A stretch of DNA of 64,000 nucleotides from positions 1,657,647-1,721,646 of the forward strand of contig NZ_BBRG01000001.1 of assembly GCF_000975155.1 (NCBI RefSeq). Direction: 5' to 3'. The notes below the pieces were generated by a model, which was not told where the DNA came from, searched no databases, and saw nothing but the letters and a program-made list of their open reading frames with translations. The stretch is from Demequina globuliformis. GTDB lineage: Bacteria; Actinomycetota; Actinomycetes; Actinomycetales; Demequinaceae. Shown piece after piece: positions 46,654 to 55,522 of this stretch. Position 1 is the stretch's first letter, and each line of letters begins with the position of its first letter. Both the position numbers and the translations under genes were made by a program.

Positions 46654-47145
46654 TCACACGCGAGGTCGGACGTTCACGGGGCAAAGTTCTGGGCCCGATG
46701 GCTGGAGAAAACGCACCTCGATCGGATGCTCGTCGGAAGTATCCGGCAGCGAATAAATCATCGCCACTCTCTCCGGGTTGTTCCGGCCGCCGTCAGGAAA
46801 AATGATCATCCGCCTCAGTGTGAGTGCCCCGGCGAACTCCGTCGGGTCCGCAGGGCGCTCGCCACGTGCAGCCGTCCAGGAGGCGTAGGGCTTGGCAGCG
46901 CACGTTCCGGTTCGATGCACTCCGGCGGCAATCGTCTGCCGCGCAAGACGGTCGGTGTAGTCGGTGCTGTCGATAGCCGTGTCGATATCCTGAACTACAG
47001 ATTCGTTCATACGATGGGGAAAGTCGATCTCGATTCGAAGTGGCACTGCGGTGCCAGTGAATCGTATTTGTGACTCCATAGCGCCGCCTCCGATTCCGCC
47101 GTCGAGCACGATTGGTCCCACATGGCGGCTCACGAGATCACTCAT
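46654..47145 (-). CDS. unknown 163-aa protein, third gene of accessory cassette
   Basis: Soluble protein with no signal or membrane segment, predicted mainly beta: MESQIRFTGTAVPLRIEIDF, then LTLRRMIIFPDGGR and AMIYSLPDTSDEHPIEVRFL. I recognise no family. Its ATG overlaps the stop of the 446-residue gene (ATGA), so the two are made together; a partner, chaperone or immunity role is possible but unproven. GC looks lower than in the flanks. Confidence 0.75.
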   Translation of the reverse strand: MSDLVSRHVGPIVLDGGIGGGAMESQIRFTGTAVPLRIEIDFPHRMNESVVQDIDTAIDSTDYTDRLARQTIAAGVHRTGTCAAKPYASWTAARGERPADPTEFAGALTLRRMIIFPDGGRNNPERVAMIYSLPDTSDEHPIEVRFLQPSGPELCPVNVRPRV

Positions 47146-48482
47146 CCTCTACCTCCCATCTCAGCTATCAGTGCTTCTTGCGACAGCAGGGTGGTGACTT
47201 TCAGTTGTGATTCGGCGTCAGTGTTGAAATAGTCCGCTACCGCCGCGTCGAAAAGGCCTCGACCTCTGGTGTATTCGGCGGCTGTGGACTGTAGGCATTG
47301 ATTCGCATAGTCGTATACGCCACTGGCTGCAAGGTGTGTGCCGGCTAGCCCGACGCCGATGGCATGTGGTCGTGGCGTTGGGTTACTGACGGGGGGAGCC
47401 CCGGCTGCCCTCAGCGCCTCGGACAGTGCACCCTCGACCCTCCCCATCGCGGTAGTGATCATGTCGGTGTCAGTACGGTTGATGCTGGAACTTCCGTCGC
47501 CCGCCGAGAAGTCGGCCAGTGTGAAAGCATCGAGGTTGTAGTCCGCGAGTTGTGTCGACATCGCATTGAGGGTTTCGTCAAGCCACCTATTGAGTTCCAG
47601 TTCTTGCGCTGCGATGGTCTCGTTGAGAGCGCCGAGTGCACCGACGAGGGAGGCGAGAATTTCCGCATAGGTGTCACCGGATACGTGCCCGCCGGACGCA
47701 TCCAAGCTTGACAGCGTACTGACCGTAGTGCTGGCGAAGGCCCCGACAGCTCCGACTGTCGCCGCGGTGCCGACACCCGCGGTGGCCACTGTCGCCACTG
47801 CGCCCGCAACGGCGGCTACCACCGTGAAGGAGTCCTGACGGGCGCCCGCAGCGATTTCCGCAGCGCGGCCTTCCCACGCGGCGGCGGCCGAGGTGCAGAT
47901 CGCAACGACGTCTTCCCGGGCAGCAGGCCACATCGCTTGTTGAGCGGCGTACTGAGCTTCAAGGATGGTGTAAACGGTCCCGAGGTTCTGAGTCACCGTG
48001 AGCAGTTGCGCACAGTACTTGTCATAGACCGGACCTACGAAACTCCCCGCAAGGTCATTGAGTGACGCCATCGCGGTCTCTGTCGCTCTGACGATTTCAT
48101 CGCTGTCGTTGACCGTGGCGACCGATGCGGCGCCGCCGAGCAACGCCGTCGCGGCGTTGGCACTCGACTGAGGAGCGCGACATAGGGCGCCACTGGGGAG
48201 CGTGTCCCAGCCCGTGAGGATGGTGTCGATCGTTGATCTGATCTCGTCGAACCTCGGCGCGACCGAACCTTGCGCTTCCAGAGTCGTCGTCGCTGTCAGT
48301 GGGCTTCCGCCGCCTTCTCCGTTCGCATCGGGACGCGCGTAGTGGTGATATGCCCAACCCCACTTCGCGTACTTCTGGTTGTCGTTCCAGTGGGGATTGA
48401 AGCCGTCTTCTGCCATGTAGCAGTCGATGGCCGCCTTCTTCATTCGTGCGACGAGACCGCCTAAGTCGTCATAATCTGACAT
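47142..48482 (-). CDS. unknown 446-aa helical protein, WXG/ESX-effector-like layout
   Basis: Large soluble-looking helical protein without a signal peptide. The Trp-rich N terminus (HWNDNQKYAKWGWAYHHYAR, about 30-49) is followed by helical stretches. A Gly/Ala/Val-rich hydrophobic segment (VVAAVAGAVATVATAGVGTA, about 221-245) comes next, then another helical part (QELELNRWLDETLNAMSTQL). The layout of helical halves around a hydrophobic hairpin resembles type VII secretion substrates, but no classical WXG100 motif or toxin domain is seen. A G-rich ribosome-binding site precedes the ATG. Function unknown. Confidence 0.75.
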   Translation of the reverse strand: MSDYDDLGGLVARMKKAAIDCYMAEDGFNPHWNDNQKYAKWGWAYHHYARPDANGEGGGSPLTATTTLEAQGSVAPRFDEIRSTIDTILTGWDTLPSGALCRAPQSSANAATALLGGAASVATVNDSDEIVRATETAMASLNDLAGSFVGPVYDKYCAQLLTVTQNLGTVYTILEAQYAAQQAMWPAAREDVVAICTSAAAAWEGRAAEIAAGARQDSFTVVAAVAGAVATVATAGVGTAATVGAVGAFASTTVSTLSSLDASGGHVSGDTYAEILASLVGALGALNETIAAQELELNRWLDETLNAMSTQLADYNLDAFTLADFSAGDGSSSINRTDTDMITTAMGRVEGALSEALRAAGAPPVSNPTPRPHAIGVGLAGTHLAASGVYDYANQCLQSTAAEYTRGRGLFDAAVADYFNTDAESQLKVTTLLSQEALIAEMGGRG

Positions 48483-48601
48483 TGCCTTGCCCCCCTTGTG
48501 TAAGTGATTGCGTGATTTCTCAATGGCCGATTCTCACAGCGCCCGTCAAGCCTGGGAGTTGTGGCGCTCCGTTCCTGGACGGGCGACGAAGTGAGCACGC
48601 G

Positions 48602-49597
48602 TCAAATCGTCACCATGCCATCCGCGATGTGTACGTACCCCTCAAGCTTGATAGGGCGCAGCGCGTCCATCGGGGCTCCGTCTTCAGGTACGAACTGAGC
48701 GCGGCCACCAAAGGCGGAGTACCACGACGCACCGCGGCTCAACTCGACTGCTGGGTACTCGAGTATGTGCCAAGTGCCCTTGGTGTGCTGATCAATCAGA
48801 GCGTGCATCGGGCAGCCCTCGTCCACCTCAGCGACTGACGTGCTTGTCACACAGTCGTCCAGTCGAGCGTTGACTTGAGCTTGGACCTCCGCGATGAGCG
48901 CGGCGGTCGGGGAAAACGTGGCGGTCCCTTCGTTGGCCTCGCCATCGACCGCAAGTTCGTCCTCCGCCAATGTGACATAGTCTGGCTCGGACGGCTCGAT
49001 CGGATACACCGCAGGATAAAGGAGCGGCGTGTACCCCAGCGTTTGCGTCGGTAAGCCGGCGACCGAGAAAGTCTGCCAGCCGCTACTCGTGGCGTGACCC
49101 TGGAACGCAAAAGGATCTGGCATGAGCCAGGTGTCGAGGAACCACCAGTCAGGTTCGCCACGGCTCATGTGGATGTGCACGGTGTGCCGCTCGCCGGCAA
49201 GAGTGTAGGAAACCTCGCTCTGCGAGTCATACGGGTCTAAGGCGTCCTCGTGGAACTCGACCTCGATGTCGCTGATGAGTTCTGTCGCTGCCCCGAGGGC
49301 CTCGTCGGTGAGGAGTTGGTAGCGCTCATCCATCACGTCCATATCTCGAGTCAACGTGTTGGCTTTTGTCGCGTCGCCGGTAGCCAAGGCTTCGAAATAC
49401 TCTTGAGCCGCTGCCTGCGCCGTGCGGGAGTCATTGAGATGCGCCACGAGCAGCACAAGTCCAACGCTTACCAGCGCGAGCGCGCCCAAGGTGGACCAGA
49501 ACGCGGCCATTCTTGTGAGTCGTCGTTGCCCAGAAGCGGGCAGACGCTGCTCTTGTGCGCGCAGGGCGTCGCTGCTACCCCCGCGTACGTCCCCCAT
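48602..49597 (-). CDS. membrane-anchored unknown protein, first gene of accessory cassette
   Basis: A 331-residue protein. A short basic cytoplasmic N terminus precedes one membrane helix (FWSTLGALALVSVGLVLLVA, about 33-52). A region resembling the NTF2-like/DUF4878 fold follows (AAQEYFEALATGDATKANTLTRD is characteristic), then a beta-rich extracytoplasmic C-terminal half with two Cys (DDCVTS, EGCPMHA). Family membership is tentative. It lies 119 bp upstream of the 446-residue gene on the same strand. Confidence 0.72.
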   Translation of the reverse strand: MGDVRGGSSDALRAQEQRLPASGQRRLTRMAAFWSTLGALALVSVGLVLLVAHLNDSRTAQAAAQEYFEALATGDATKANTLTRDMDVMDERYQLLTDEALGAATELISDIEVEFHEDALDPYDSQSEVSYTLAGERHTVHIHMSRGEPDWWFLDTWLMPDPFAFQGHATSSGWQTFSVAGLPTQTLGYTPLLYPAVYPIEPSEPDYVTLAEDELAVDGEANEGTATFSPTAALIAEVQAQVNARLDDCVTSTSVAEVDEGCPMHALIDQHTKGTWHILEYPAVELSRGASWYSAFGGRAQFVPEDGAPMDALRPIKLEGYVHIADGMVTI

Positions 49598-49630
49598 GCG
49601 TGAGAATCTAGTGATTGATCCTCTGTCGGG

Positions 49631-50935
49631 TCAAGCGCGCTCCGAGCGGTGCGCCTCGGCGTCGATCTCGTCGGCCGGGCAGGCATCCTGAGGCATGTCG
49701 ACATCGATGCCGTAGAGCGCGCGAATGGCGCCGAGGTAGCGGTCTTCCTCGCCCGCTTGAGCCAACTCTCGTGCCCTGACCGTCGGGGTGTGCAGCAGCG
49801 TCTTGGCGAACCGGCGCAGGGACTGTTCCGTCGCATCGGCCCGCTCGATGGCCTCCTCGGAGGCCCCGGCGGCTGGGCGCACGCGGCCCAGTTCTTTCTC
49901 GAGGATGCCAAACACGTGCTCACGGAGCGCCACCACCGCCGGGTCCAGCGTGCGAGCGCTCTCGCCATCGCCAAACCTGGCCACGGCGTGCGCGACGATC
50001 GCGCGGGCTGCCTCAATGGAGGACACCGATTCCTCAGGGGCTTGAGTGCCGACGGACTCCAGGTCGACCACGTGGACCCCGCGCATCTGCGCCACACCGG
50101 GCGCCACATCGCGGTGCAGGGCCAAGTCCACGAGCGTGATGTCGGAGCTTGCATGCGCGCGAGCGCTGGAGACCATGGCGGGCGTGAGCACGATGGACTC
50201 TCCGCCCGAGCATGCGAGCACCACGTCGACCTCGCCGAGCGCGTCGCGCAGGCCATCACCGTCCAAGGGCCGGATCCCGTGGCGGTCCCCAAACTCCTGG
50301 GCGCGGCCCGAGGGCGAGTACACGCCCACGATGTCGACGCCGCGTGACAACAGGGACCCCACACCCGTCTCCGCGAGCGCGCCGGTCCCGATGATGATCG
50401 CGCGGGCACCGTGCCAGTCGACCGTGGCGGAGGCAAGATCGAACGCCACGGACACGACGGAACGGCCCGAGGTGCCCAGGCCGGTCGACGATGCGACGAC
50501 CCGCGACGTGCGCAGGGCTGACTGGAAGAGGCGGTCAAGCAGGGGGGACACGTGCTGTCCGGCCTGGGCGTCGATGTGTGCGCGCCGAACTTGGCCGGAG
50601 ATTTCGCGCTCGCCGACAACCATGGACTCGAGCCCAGTGGCCACGGACATCAGGTGGTGAACGGCGTCGTCACCCTCATAGACGGCCAGGGAGCGCTCAA
50701 TCGCGTCCCGGTCCAACGACGTGGCATCTTCGAGGGCAGAGAACACGGCCTCGCGTCCCGACGCTGCGTCGTCAGCTTCGAGGTACACCTCGAAGCGGTT
50801 GCACGTGGGCAAAACCACGGCACCGCTGATGGGGGAATCGCCGGACACGATGGCGGCTCCCAGGGTCTCCGAACCAACGCTGAGTTGCTCGAGGACAGTG
50901 AGATCGCGATTGTGGTGACTGGCGACAAGAGACAT
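49631..50935 (-). CDS. hemA: glutamyl-tRNA reductase
   Basis: First enzyme of C5 haem synthesis, reducing glutamyl-tRNA to glutamate 1-semialdehyde with NADPH. 433 residues. Catalytic Cys in VLPTCNRFEVYLE, VVGEREISGQVRRA, NADPH loop IIIGTGALAETGV, and a C-terminal dimerisation helix. GGAGGGG lies about 9 nt before the ATG at 50935, chosen over a more upstream ATG. Diverges from hemE across 53 nt. A GGGCCGATGC copy lies within the 3' part (49833-49842). Confidence 0.95.
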   Translation of the reverse strand: MSLVASHHNRDLTVLEQLSVGSETLGAAIVSGDSPISGAVVLPTCNRFEVYLEADDAASGREAVFSALEDATSLDRDAIERSLAVYEGDDAVHHLMSVATGLESMVVGEREISGQVRRAHIDAQAGQHVSPLLDRLFQSALRTSRVVASSTGLGTSGRSVVSVAFDLASATVDWHGARAIIIGTGALAETGVGSLLSRGVDIVGVYSPSGRAQEFGDRHGIRPLDGDGLRDALGEVDVVLACSGGESIVLTPAMVSSARAHASSDITLVDLALHRDVAPGVAQMRGVHVVDLESVGTQAPEESVSSIEAARAIVAHAVARFGDGESARTLDPAVVALREHVFGILEKELGRVRPAAGASEEAIERADATEQSLRRFAKTLLHTPTVRARELAQAGEEDRYLGAIRALYGIDVDMPQDACPADEIDAEAHRSERA

Positions 50936-50950
50936 CAATACCACCCCTCC

Positions 50951-50981
50951 ATTCTGACATGCGCCGCACACAAGGCAGAAT
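50951..50981. promoter_or_regulatory. divergent hemA/hemE promoters with mirrored CAGAAT -10 boxes
   Basis: CAGAAT on the plus strand (50976-50981) lies 7 nt before the hemE ATG, and the same hexamer on the minus strand (50956-50951) faces hemA. The hemE start would be leaderless; hemA has a Shine-Dalgarno. Confidence 0.5.
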
Positions 50982-50988
50982 CGAAGGC

Positions 50989-52080
50989 ATGACCGGTTCG
51001 TCACTTCCGTCCACGCACCCCCTCTCCGCAGGGCTCACCCGCGACAGCGCGCTCGTCCAAGCGCTGGAGGGCCGCGCCTCGTCACACCGCCCGGTGTGGT
51101 TCATGCGCCAAGCCGGCAGGTCGCTGCCCGAGTACCTCAAGGTGCGGGAAGGCACCAGCATGCTGGAGTCATGCCTGGACCCGGCGCTCGCCTCGGAGAT
51201 CACGTTGCAGCCGGTGCGCCGGTATGGCGTTGACGCGGCGATCTTCTTCTCCGACATCGTGGTGCCGATGCGCGTCGCTGGGGTGGGCGTCGATATTGCC
51301 CCTGGCGTGGGACCAGTGTTCGACCGCCCCATCCGTTCTATGGCAGATGTGGAAGCGCTGCCCGAGCTCGGCGAGGCCGGGGACGGCGGCGCCTTCGACC
51401 AGGCTCTCGAGCCCATCCGCGAGGCAGTGCGGCTGACGGTCGAGCAACTGGGCCAGACCCCGCTCATCGGCTTTGCCGGCGCGCCTTTCACCCTCGCGGC
51501 GTACATGGTCCAAGGCCGCCCGTCCCGCGACCACATGGCCGCGCGCGAGCTGATGTGGGCCCAGCCGGAGGTCTGGGAGGCGCTGGTGGCGTGGACGTCG
51601 CGGGCAGCGGGCGTGTTCGTGCGCACGCAGGTGCTCGCCGGTGCCTCTGCCGTCCAACTCTTTGACTCGTGGGCTGGCTCGCTGTCGGAGAAGACGTATG
51701 TCGAGAAGTGCGCAGGGGGATCGCGCGCGGCCCTCACCGCGGTTGCCGACCTCCCTGTGCCCCGCATTCACTTCGCCGCCAACGCCGGCCACCTGCTGGA
51801 TCCCATGGGAGCGGCGGGGGCGACCGCTCTTGGCGTTGACTACCGCACGCCTCTCGACGAGGCCGTCGCCGCTACTGGTGGGCGTTTCCCGTTGCAGGGC
51901 AACATCGACCCGGCCATGCTCGGGGCTCCCATCGAGGCTCTGGAACGGCACGTCCAGGACGTGCTCGACCGCGGTGCGCAAGCGCCCGGACACGTGGTAA
52001 ACCTTGGCCACGGGATGCCGCCGCACGCGAACCCTGACGTGGTCAAGCGCGTCGTGGAGCAGGTGCACGAGCGTGGCTGA
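50989..52080 (+). CDS. hemE: uroporphyrinogen decarboxylase
   Basis: Decarboxylates uroporphyrinogen III to coproporphyrinogen III. 363 residues. Seen are VWFMRQAGRSLPEYLKVREG, ILQPVRRYGVDAAIFFSDI-like content (TLQPVRRYGVDAAIFFSDIV), GFAGAPFTLAAYMVQG, QLFDSWAGSLS, and LQGNIDPAMLG. The ATG at 50989 lies 7 nt after CAGAAT, suggesting a leaderless start; an ATG at 50959 is possible but would precede that box. Confidence 0.95.
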   Translation: MTGSSLPSTHPLSAGLTRDSALVQALEGRASSHRPVWFMRQAGRSLPEYLKVREGTSMLESCLDPALASEITLQPVRRYGVDAAIFFSDIVVPMRVAGVGVDIAPGVGPVFDRPIRSMADVEALPELGEAGDGGAFDQALEPIREAVRLTVEQLGQTPLIGFAGAPFTLAAYMVQGRPSRDHMAARELMWAQPEVWEALVAWTSRAAGVFVRTQVLAGASAVQLFDSWAGSLSEKTYVEKCAGGSRAALTAVADLPVPRIHFAANAGHLLDPMGAAGATALGVDYRTPLDEAVAATGGRFPLQGNIDPAMLGAPIEALERHVQDVLDRGAQAPGHVVNLGHGMPPHANPDVVKRVVEQVHERG

Positions 52081-53374
52081 CCCGCGCCGGTGGATCGTCA
52101 TTGGAGCGGGCCCGGCTGGCCTCTTGGCGGCGCGGCGCCTCGCCGCGGCCGGGCATCAGGTCACGGTTCTCGAAGCTGAGGACGAGGTCGGCGGTCGTGT
52201 GTCCCGAATCCGGGTCGACGGCCTCGACATGGACGCCGGCGCGGAGTCCTTCGCGACCCGCGGCGGGTACGTCGAAGCCCTGGCGCGCGAGCTCGGACTC
52301 GGTGACCGGCTTGTGACCCCGTCGGGAGACCCGGCCTGGGTCGTCACCGCAGAGCGCTCCTTCCAGATGCCGCGCGCGGGGTGGCTCGGCGTGCCGACCG
52401 CGTCGCTCTCGCGTGACGTGGTCAAAGCGCTTGGCTGGGGCGGTGCTTTGCGAGCTGCCGCCGACCGCTTCCTCCCGCCCGAGCCCGTCGATCCCGAGGA
52501 TTCCCTTGGCGAGGTGGCCCGCAGGCGCCTTGGCGACGTTGCGGTTGACCGCCTGATGCAGCCGGTCGTGAGCGGCATTTTTTCCCGTCCCATCGATGAG
52601 CTGCGGATCGATGCTGCAGCCTCCGGCCTCGCTGCAGAGGTTAGCGACGTTGGCCTGGTGAAGGCCGCGAAACGGCGGCGTGCGATCGCGCCTGCAGGCT
52701 CCGCGGTGATGGGTATTGACGGGGGAGTGTTCCACCTCACGCAGGCACTGGCGGCCGATGCGACGAGGCGTGGCGTACGGATCGAGACCGGTCAGGTGGT
52801 GGCGGCCGTCACCCACAAGCAGCCTGCTCACAAGAAGGCACAGTGGCAGGTGGTGACGGAGCAGTCGAAGTGGAAGGCCGATGAGGTGGTGGTCGCGGCC
52901 TCACGCCCTGTGGCCGCCGCGCTCGTGCCACAGATTGAGCGCGCACCCGACAAGCAGGTCGCTCTCGTCACCCTGTCTTTGGACGCCTCGGAACTGAACC
53001 GCCACCCGCGTGGCTCCGGTGTCTTGGCAGTAGGCGATGTCACGCGCGCCAAGGCCCTCACGCATGCGAGTGCGAAGTGGGCGTGGGTCGCCAGGGAAGC
53101 GCCCAGCCGCCACATGGTGCGGTTGTCCTACAACGTCAACTCGCGCGAGGACCTTTCCGGATATGCGGTCGCAGACGCCTCGCGGTTGCTGGGCGTTGAA
53201 CTCAAGGACTCACAGGTCCGTGACCTGGTCCAGGTCACGTGGCACGATGCCGCTCCGACGCGTGCGGGAAACCGCGAACCGGCTCCTGGCCTGCACCTGG
53301 TGGGCGCCGCTGCGGGCTTCTCGGGCCTTGCCGCCATCGTGGATGACGACTCACGTTCCACTCTGGGAAGCTGA
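52073..53374 (+). CDS. hemY: coproporphyrinogen III / protoporphyrinogen oxidase
   Basis: FAD-dependent oxidase of 433 residues, HemY/CgoX type. N-terminal Rossmann motif VIGAGPAGLLAARRLAAAG, then VLEAEDEVGGRVSR, MDAGAESFATRGGYV, and PVVSGIFSRPIDELRIDAA. The C-terminal FAD motif is LHLVGAAAGFSGLA. With ChdC and CpfC nearby, it most likely oxidises coproporphyrinogen III to coproporphyrin III (CgoX), the actinobacterial route. GTG start overlaps the hemE stop by 8 nt. Confidence 0.93.
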   Translation: MADPRRWIVIGAGPAGLLAARRLAAAGHQVTVLEAEDEVGGRVSRIRVDGLDMDAGAESFATRGGYVEALARELGLGDRLVTPSGDPAWVVTAERSFQMPRAGWLGVPTASLSRDVVKALGWGGALRAAADRFLPPEPVDPEDSLGEVARRRLGDVAVDRLMQPVVSGIFSRPIDELRIDAAASGLAAEVSDVGLVKAAKRRRAIAPAGSAVMGIDGGVFHLTQALAADATRRGVRIETGQVVAAVTHKQPAHKKAQWQVVTEQSKWKADEVVVAASRPVAAALVPQIERAPDKQVALVTLSLDASELNRHPRGSGVLAVGDVTRAKALTHASAKWAWVAREAPSRHMVRLSYNVNSREDLSGYAVADASRLLGVELKDSQVRDLVQVTWHDAAPTRAGNREPAPGLHLVGAAAGFSGLAAIVDDDSRSTLGS

Positions 53375-53496
53375 CCGGGACCAACGTCCCGGGTGCACCC
53401 AGAATCAGGCCCGTAGCCGGGCATCGGCCGTGTGCCATGAACGAAGTCGCCACGCGGCGATTTCCCCCGCGCGCGAGCCCGGGTAACAATGGATGC

Positions 53497-54171
53497 ATGA
53501 CTGATCAGCCCCACGGCTTCACCCTGTTTTCCGTCCTTGACGGTTTCCTCGATGCGCCCGATGAGGAACTCGCGGAGGTTGTCGAGCACTTCGACGCCGC
53601 CGTCGCGGAACTGTCCGACCACGACGTGGTCCTACGCGGCATTTACGACGTGTCAGGCATGCGTGCCGATGGCACGGTGATGCTGTGGCTTCACGGCCCT
53701 GACCTGGCGGACCTTCAGCTGGCCCTGCGCGAGTTGCGGGCGACCGAACTCCTCGCCGACACCAAGCTGACCTGGTCGGCTGCCGGCGTGCACCGCCCCG
53801 CAGAGTTCAACCGTGCTCACGTGCCCGGCTTCCTGCGCGGCGAGCACGCCCGCGACTGGCTGACGGTCTACCCGTTTGTGCGGTCCTACGACTGGTACCT
53901 GCTGAGCGATGAGGAGCGCGGGCAGATGCTCCGCGAGCACGGCATGAAGGGCTCCAAGTTCAAGGGCGTGGTCGCCAACACCGTTGCTGCTTTTGCGCTC
54001 GGAGACTACGAGTGGCTGCTGCCCATGGAGGCCGACAATGTGCTGGACCTCGTCGACATGATGCGCGACCTGCGATACACGGAGGCGCGACGCCACGTGC
54101 GGGAGGAACTGCCGTTCTACACGGGACGGCGCATCGAGACCGCCGAGGCAGTGGAGGTGCTGGCCTCGTGA
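53497..54171 (+). CDS. hemQ: coproheme decarboxylase (ChdC/HemQ)
   Basis: Last enzyme of the coproporphyrin-dependent pathway, decarboxylating coproheme to haem b. 224 residues. Chlorite-dismutase-like fold with the segment WLTVYPFVRSYDWYLLSDEERGQMLREHG, which holds the reactive Tyr, and a C-terminal LRYTEARRHVREELPFYTGRR. TAACAAT ends 6 nt before the ATG at 53497, and no Shine-Dalgarno is seen, so the start looks leaderless. Overlaps the ferrochelatase gene by GTGA. Confidence 0.94.
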   Translation: MTDQPHGFTLFSVLDGFLDAPDEELAEVVEHFDAAVAELSDHDVVLRGIYDVSGMRADGTVMLWLHGPDLADLQLALRELRATELLADTKLTWSAAGVHRPAEFNRAHVPGFLRGEHARDWLTVYPFVRSYDWYLLSDEERGQMLREHGMKGSKFKGVVANTVAAFALGDYEWLLPMEADNVLDLVDMMRDLRYTEARRHVREELPFYTGRRIETAEAVEVLAS

Positions 54172-55367
54172 CCGACGCACCCGCACTCCAGGCAGCCACA
54201 CGCGCCCTCGACGCGCGCACCTACGACTGCATCCTGCTCGCCGGCTTTGGCGGCCCAGAAGGCCAGGATGACGTCATCCCGTACCTCCGCAATGTCACCG
54301 CCGGCCGCGGTGTGCCAGACGAGCGCCTCGAGGAAGTTGCCCACCACTACCGGCACTTTGGTGGCATCAGCCCCATTAACGAGCAGAACCGGGATCTCAA
54401 AGCCGCGCTCGAAGAGGAGATCGCCAAGCGCGGCCTCGACCTGCCGGTGTATTGGGGCAACCGCTTCTGGGCGCCCTACTTCTCTGACGCACTCAAGGAA
54501 CTGCACGCCGACGGCCACCGCAGCGTGCTGGTGCTGGTCACGACGGCTTTCAGCTCCTACTCCGGGTGCCGGGCGTACCGAGAGGATCTCGCCACCGCGC
54601 TCGCGGACACCGGACTCACCGACGAACTCCGCCTGGACAAGGTGCGCCAGTACTTTGACCACCCCGGCTTTGTGCAGCCCAACATCGACGCCGTGCGCGC
54701 TGGCCTGCGTGAGCTGGCTCAGTCAGGCAAGGGCGCTCAGCCCCACGTGATGTTCGCCACGCACTCCATTCCCTCGGTGGCCGCGGATGGTTCCGGGCCG
54801 CGTGAGGCCCGTCCCGACGGCACCCCGGTGCCCACCGGCGGTGGCGACGAGTGGTACGCCGGCGGCGGCTGGTACGTGGAGCAGCAGCGCGCCGTATCCG
54901 CGCTGATCATGGACGGCGTGGCCGACGAGTTCCCCGACGTGCCGTGGACCTTGGTGTTCCAGTCCCGCTCGGGCGATCCCCGCGTGCCGTGGCTGGAGCC
55001 AGACATCAACGACGCGATTGGAGCGCTCGACGAGTCCGTGAGCGGCCTGGTCGTGTCTCCCGTGGGCTTCGTGTCAGACCACATGGAAGTCGCGTGGGAC
55101 CTCGACAACGAGGCGCAAGAGACCTGCGACGAGCGTGGGCTGACGATGGTGCGCGTGCCAACGGTGGGCGTCGATCCGCAGTTCGTGTCCGGCCTGATTG
55201 ACCTCGTGGAGGAGCGTCACGTCGGACCCGACGGCCAGCCTCGCGAGCGTGCCGCCCTGACCGACCTCGGTCCGTGGCAAGATGTGTGCCCCGCTGACTG
55301 CTGCCTCACACGCAACCCCAAGCCGACCATCGCGTCAGCAGCGGCAGGCGGAGGAATCGGCGCTTAA
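54168..55367 (+). CDS. hemH: coproporphyrin III ferrochelatase
   Basis: Inserts Fe(II) into coproporphyrin III (CpfC). 399 residues. Seen are ILLAGFGGPEGQDDVIPYLRNVTAG, HFGGISPINEQNRDL, WGNRFWAPYF, the metal His in MFATHSIPS, and SPVGFVSDHMEVAWDLD. The C-terminal CPADCCLTRNPKP gives cysteines of the [2Fe-2S] cluster known in actinobacterial ferrochelatases. GTG start overlaps hemQ. Confidence 0.95.
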   Translation: MTDAPALQAATRALDARTYDCILLAGFGGPEGQDDVIPYLRNVTAGRGVPDERLEEVAHHYRHFGGISPINEQNRDLKAALEEEIAKRGLDLPVYWGNRFWAPYFSDALKELHADGHRSVLVLVTTAFSSYSGCRAYREDLATALADTGLTDELRLDKVRQYFDHPGFVQPNIDAVRAGLRELAQSGKGAQPHVMFATHSIPSVAADGSGPREARPDGTPVPTGGGDEWYAGGGWYVEQQRAVSALIMDGVADEFPDVPWTLVFQSRSGDPRVPWLEPDINDAIGALDESVSGLVVSPVGFVSDHMEVAWDLDNEAQETCDERGLTMVRVPTVGVDPQFVSGLIDLVEERHVGPDGQPRERAALTDLGPWQDVCPADCCLTRNPKPTIASAAAGGGIGA

Positions 55368-55495
55368 AGCCCCCCACCGTCTGAATCACAGCATCGCTCG
55401 ACACGCCGTCGTCACGTGGCCTCCTGGGTCGTGGCGGCGGCGTGTTGCTGCGTGATGCGGTGCGTCGTCACGCAGCTGTGGGGAGTGCCGCCGGC

Positions 55496-55505
55496 GGGCC
55501 GATGC
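55496..55505 (+). repeat. GGGCCGATGC motif copy, intergenic
   Basis: Lies in the 155-nt gap between convergent hemH and the LCP gene, 18 nt from the LCP stop. No second arm is present, so it does not form the long hairpin seen elsewhere. Confidence 0.6.
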
Positions 55506-55522
55506 CCGGACCGGGGTCGCGC

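Noticed and set aside
46551-47073. Small plus-strand frames opposite the 163-aa gene
   Set aside because: No ribosome-binding site or family resemblance; the minus-strand gene is coupled to its upstream neighbour.
47142-48482. Calling the 446-aa protein a WXG100 or LXG toxin
   Set aside because: No WXG motif at the right spacing, no YxxxD/E tail and no C-terminal toxin domain identified.
55368-55522. Rho-independent terminator after hemH
   Set aside because: Only a weak 7-bp inverted repeat with a long loop is present.
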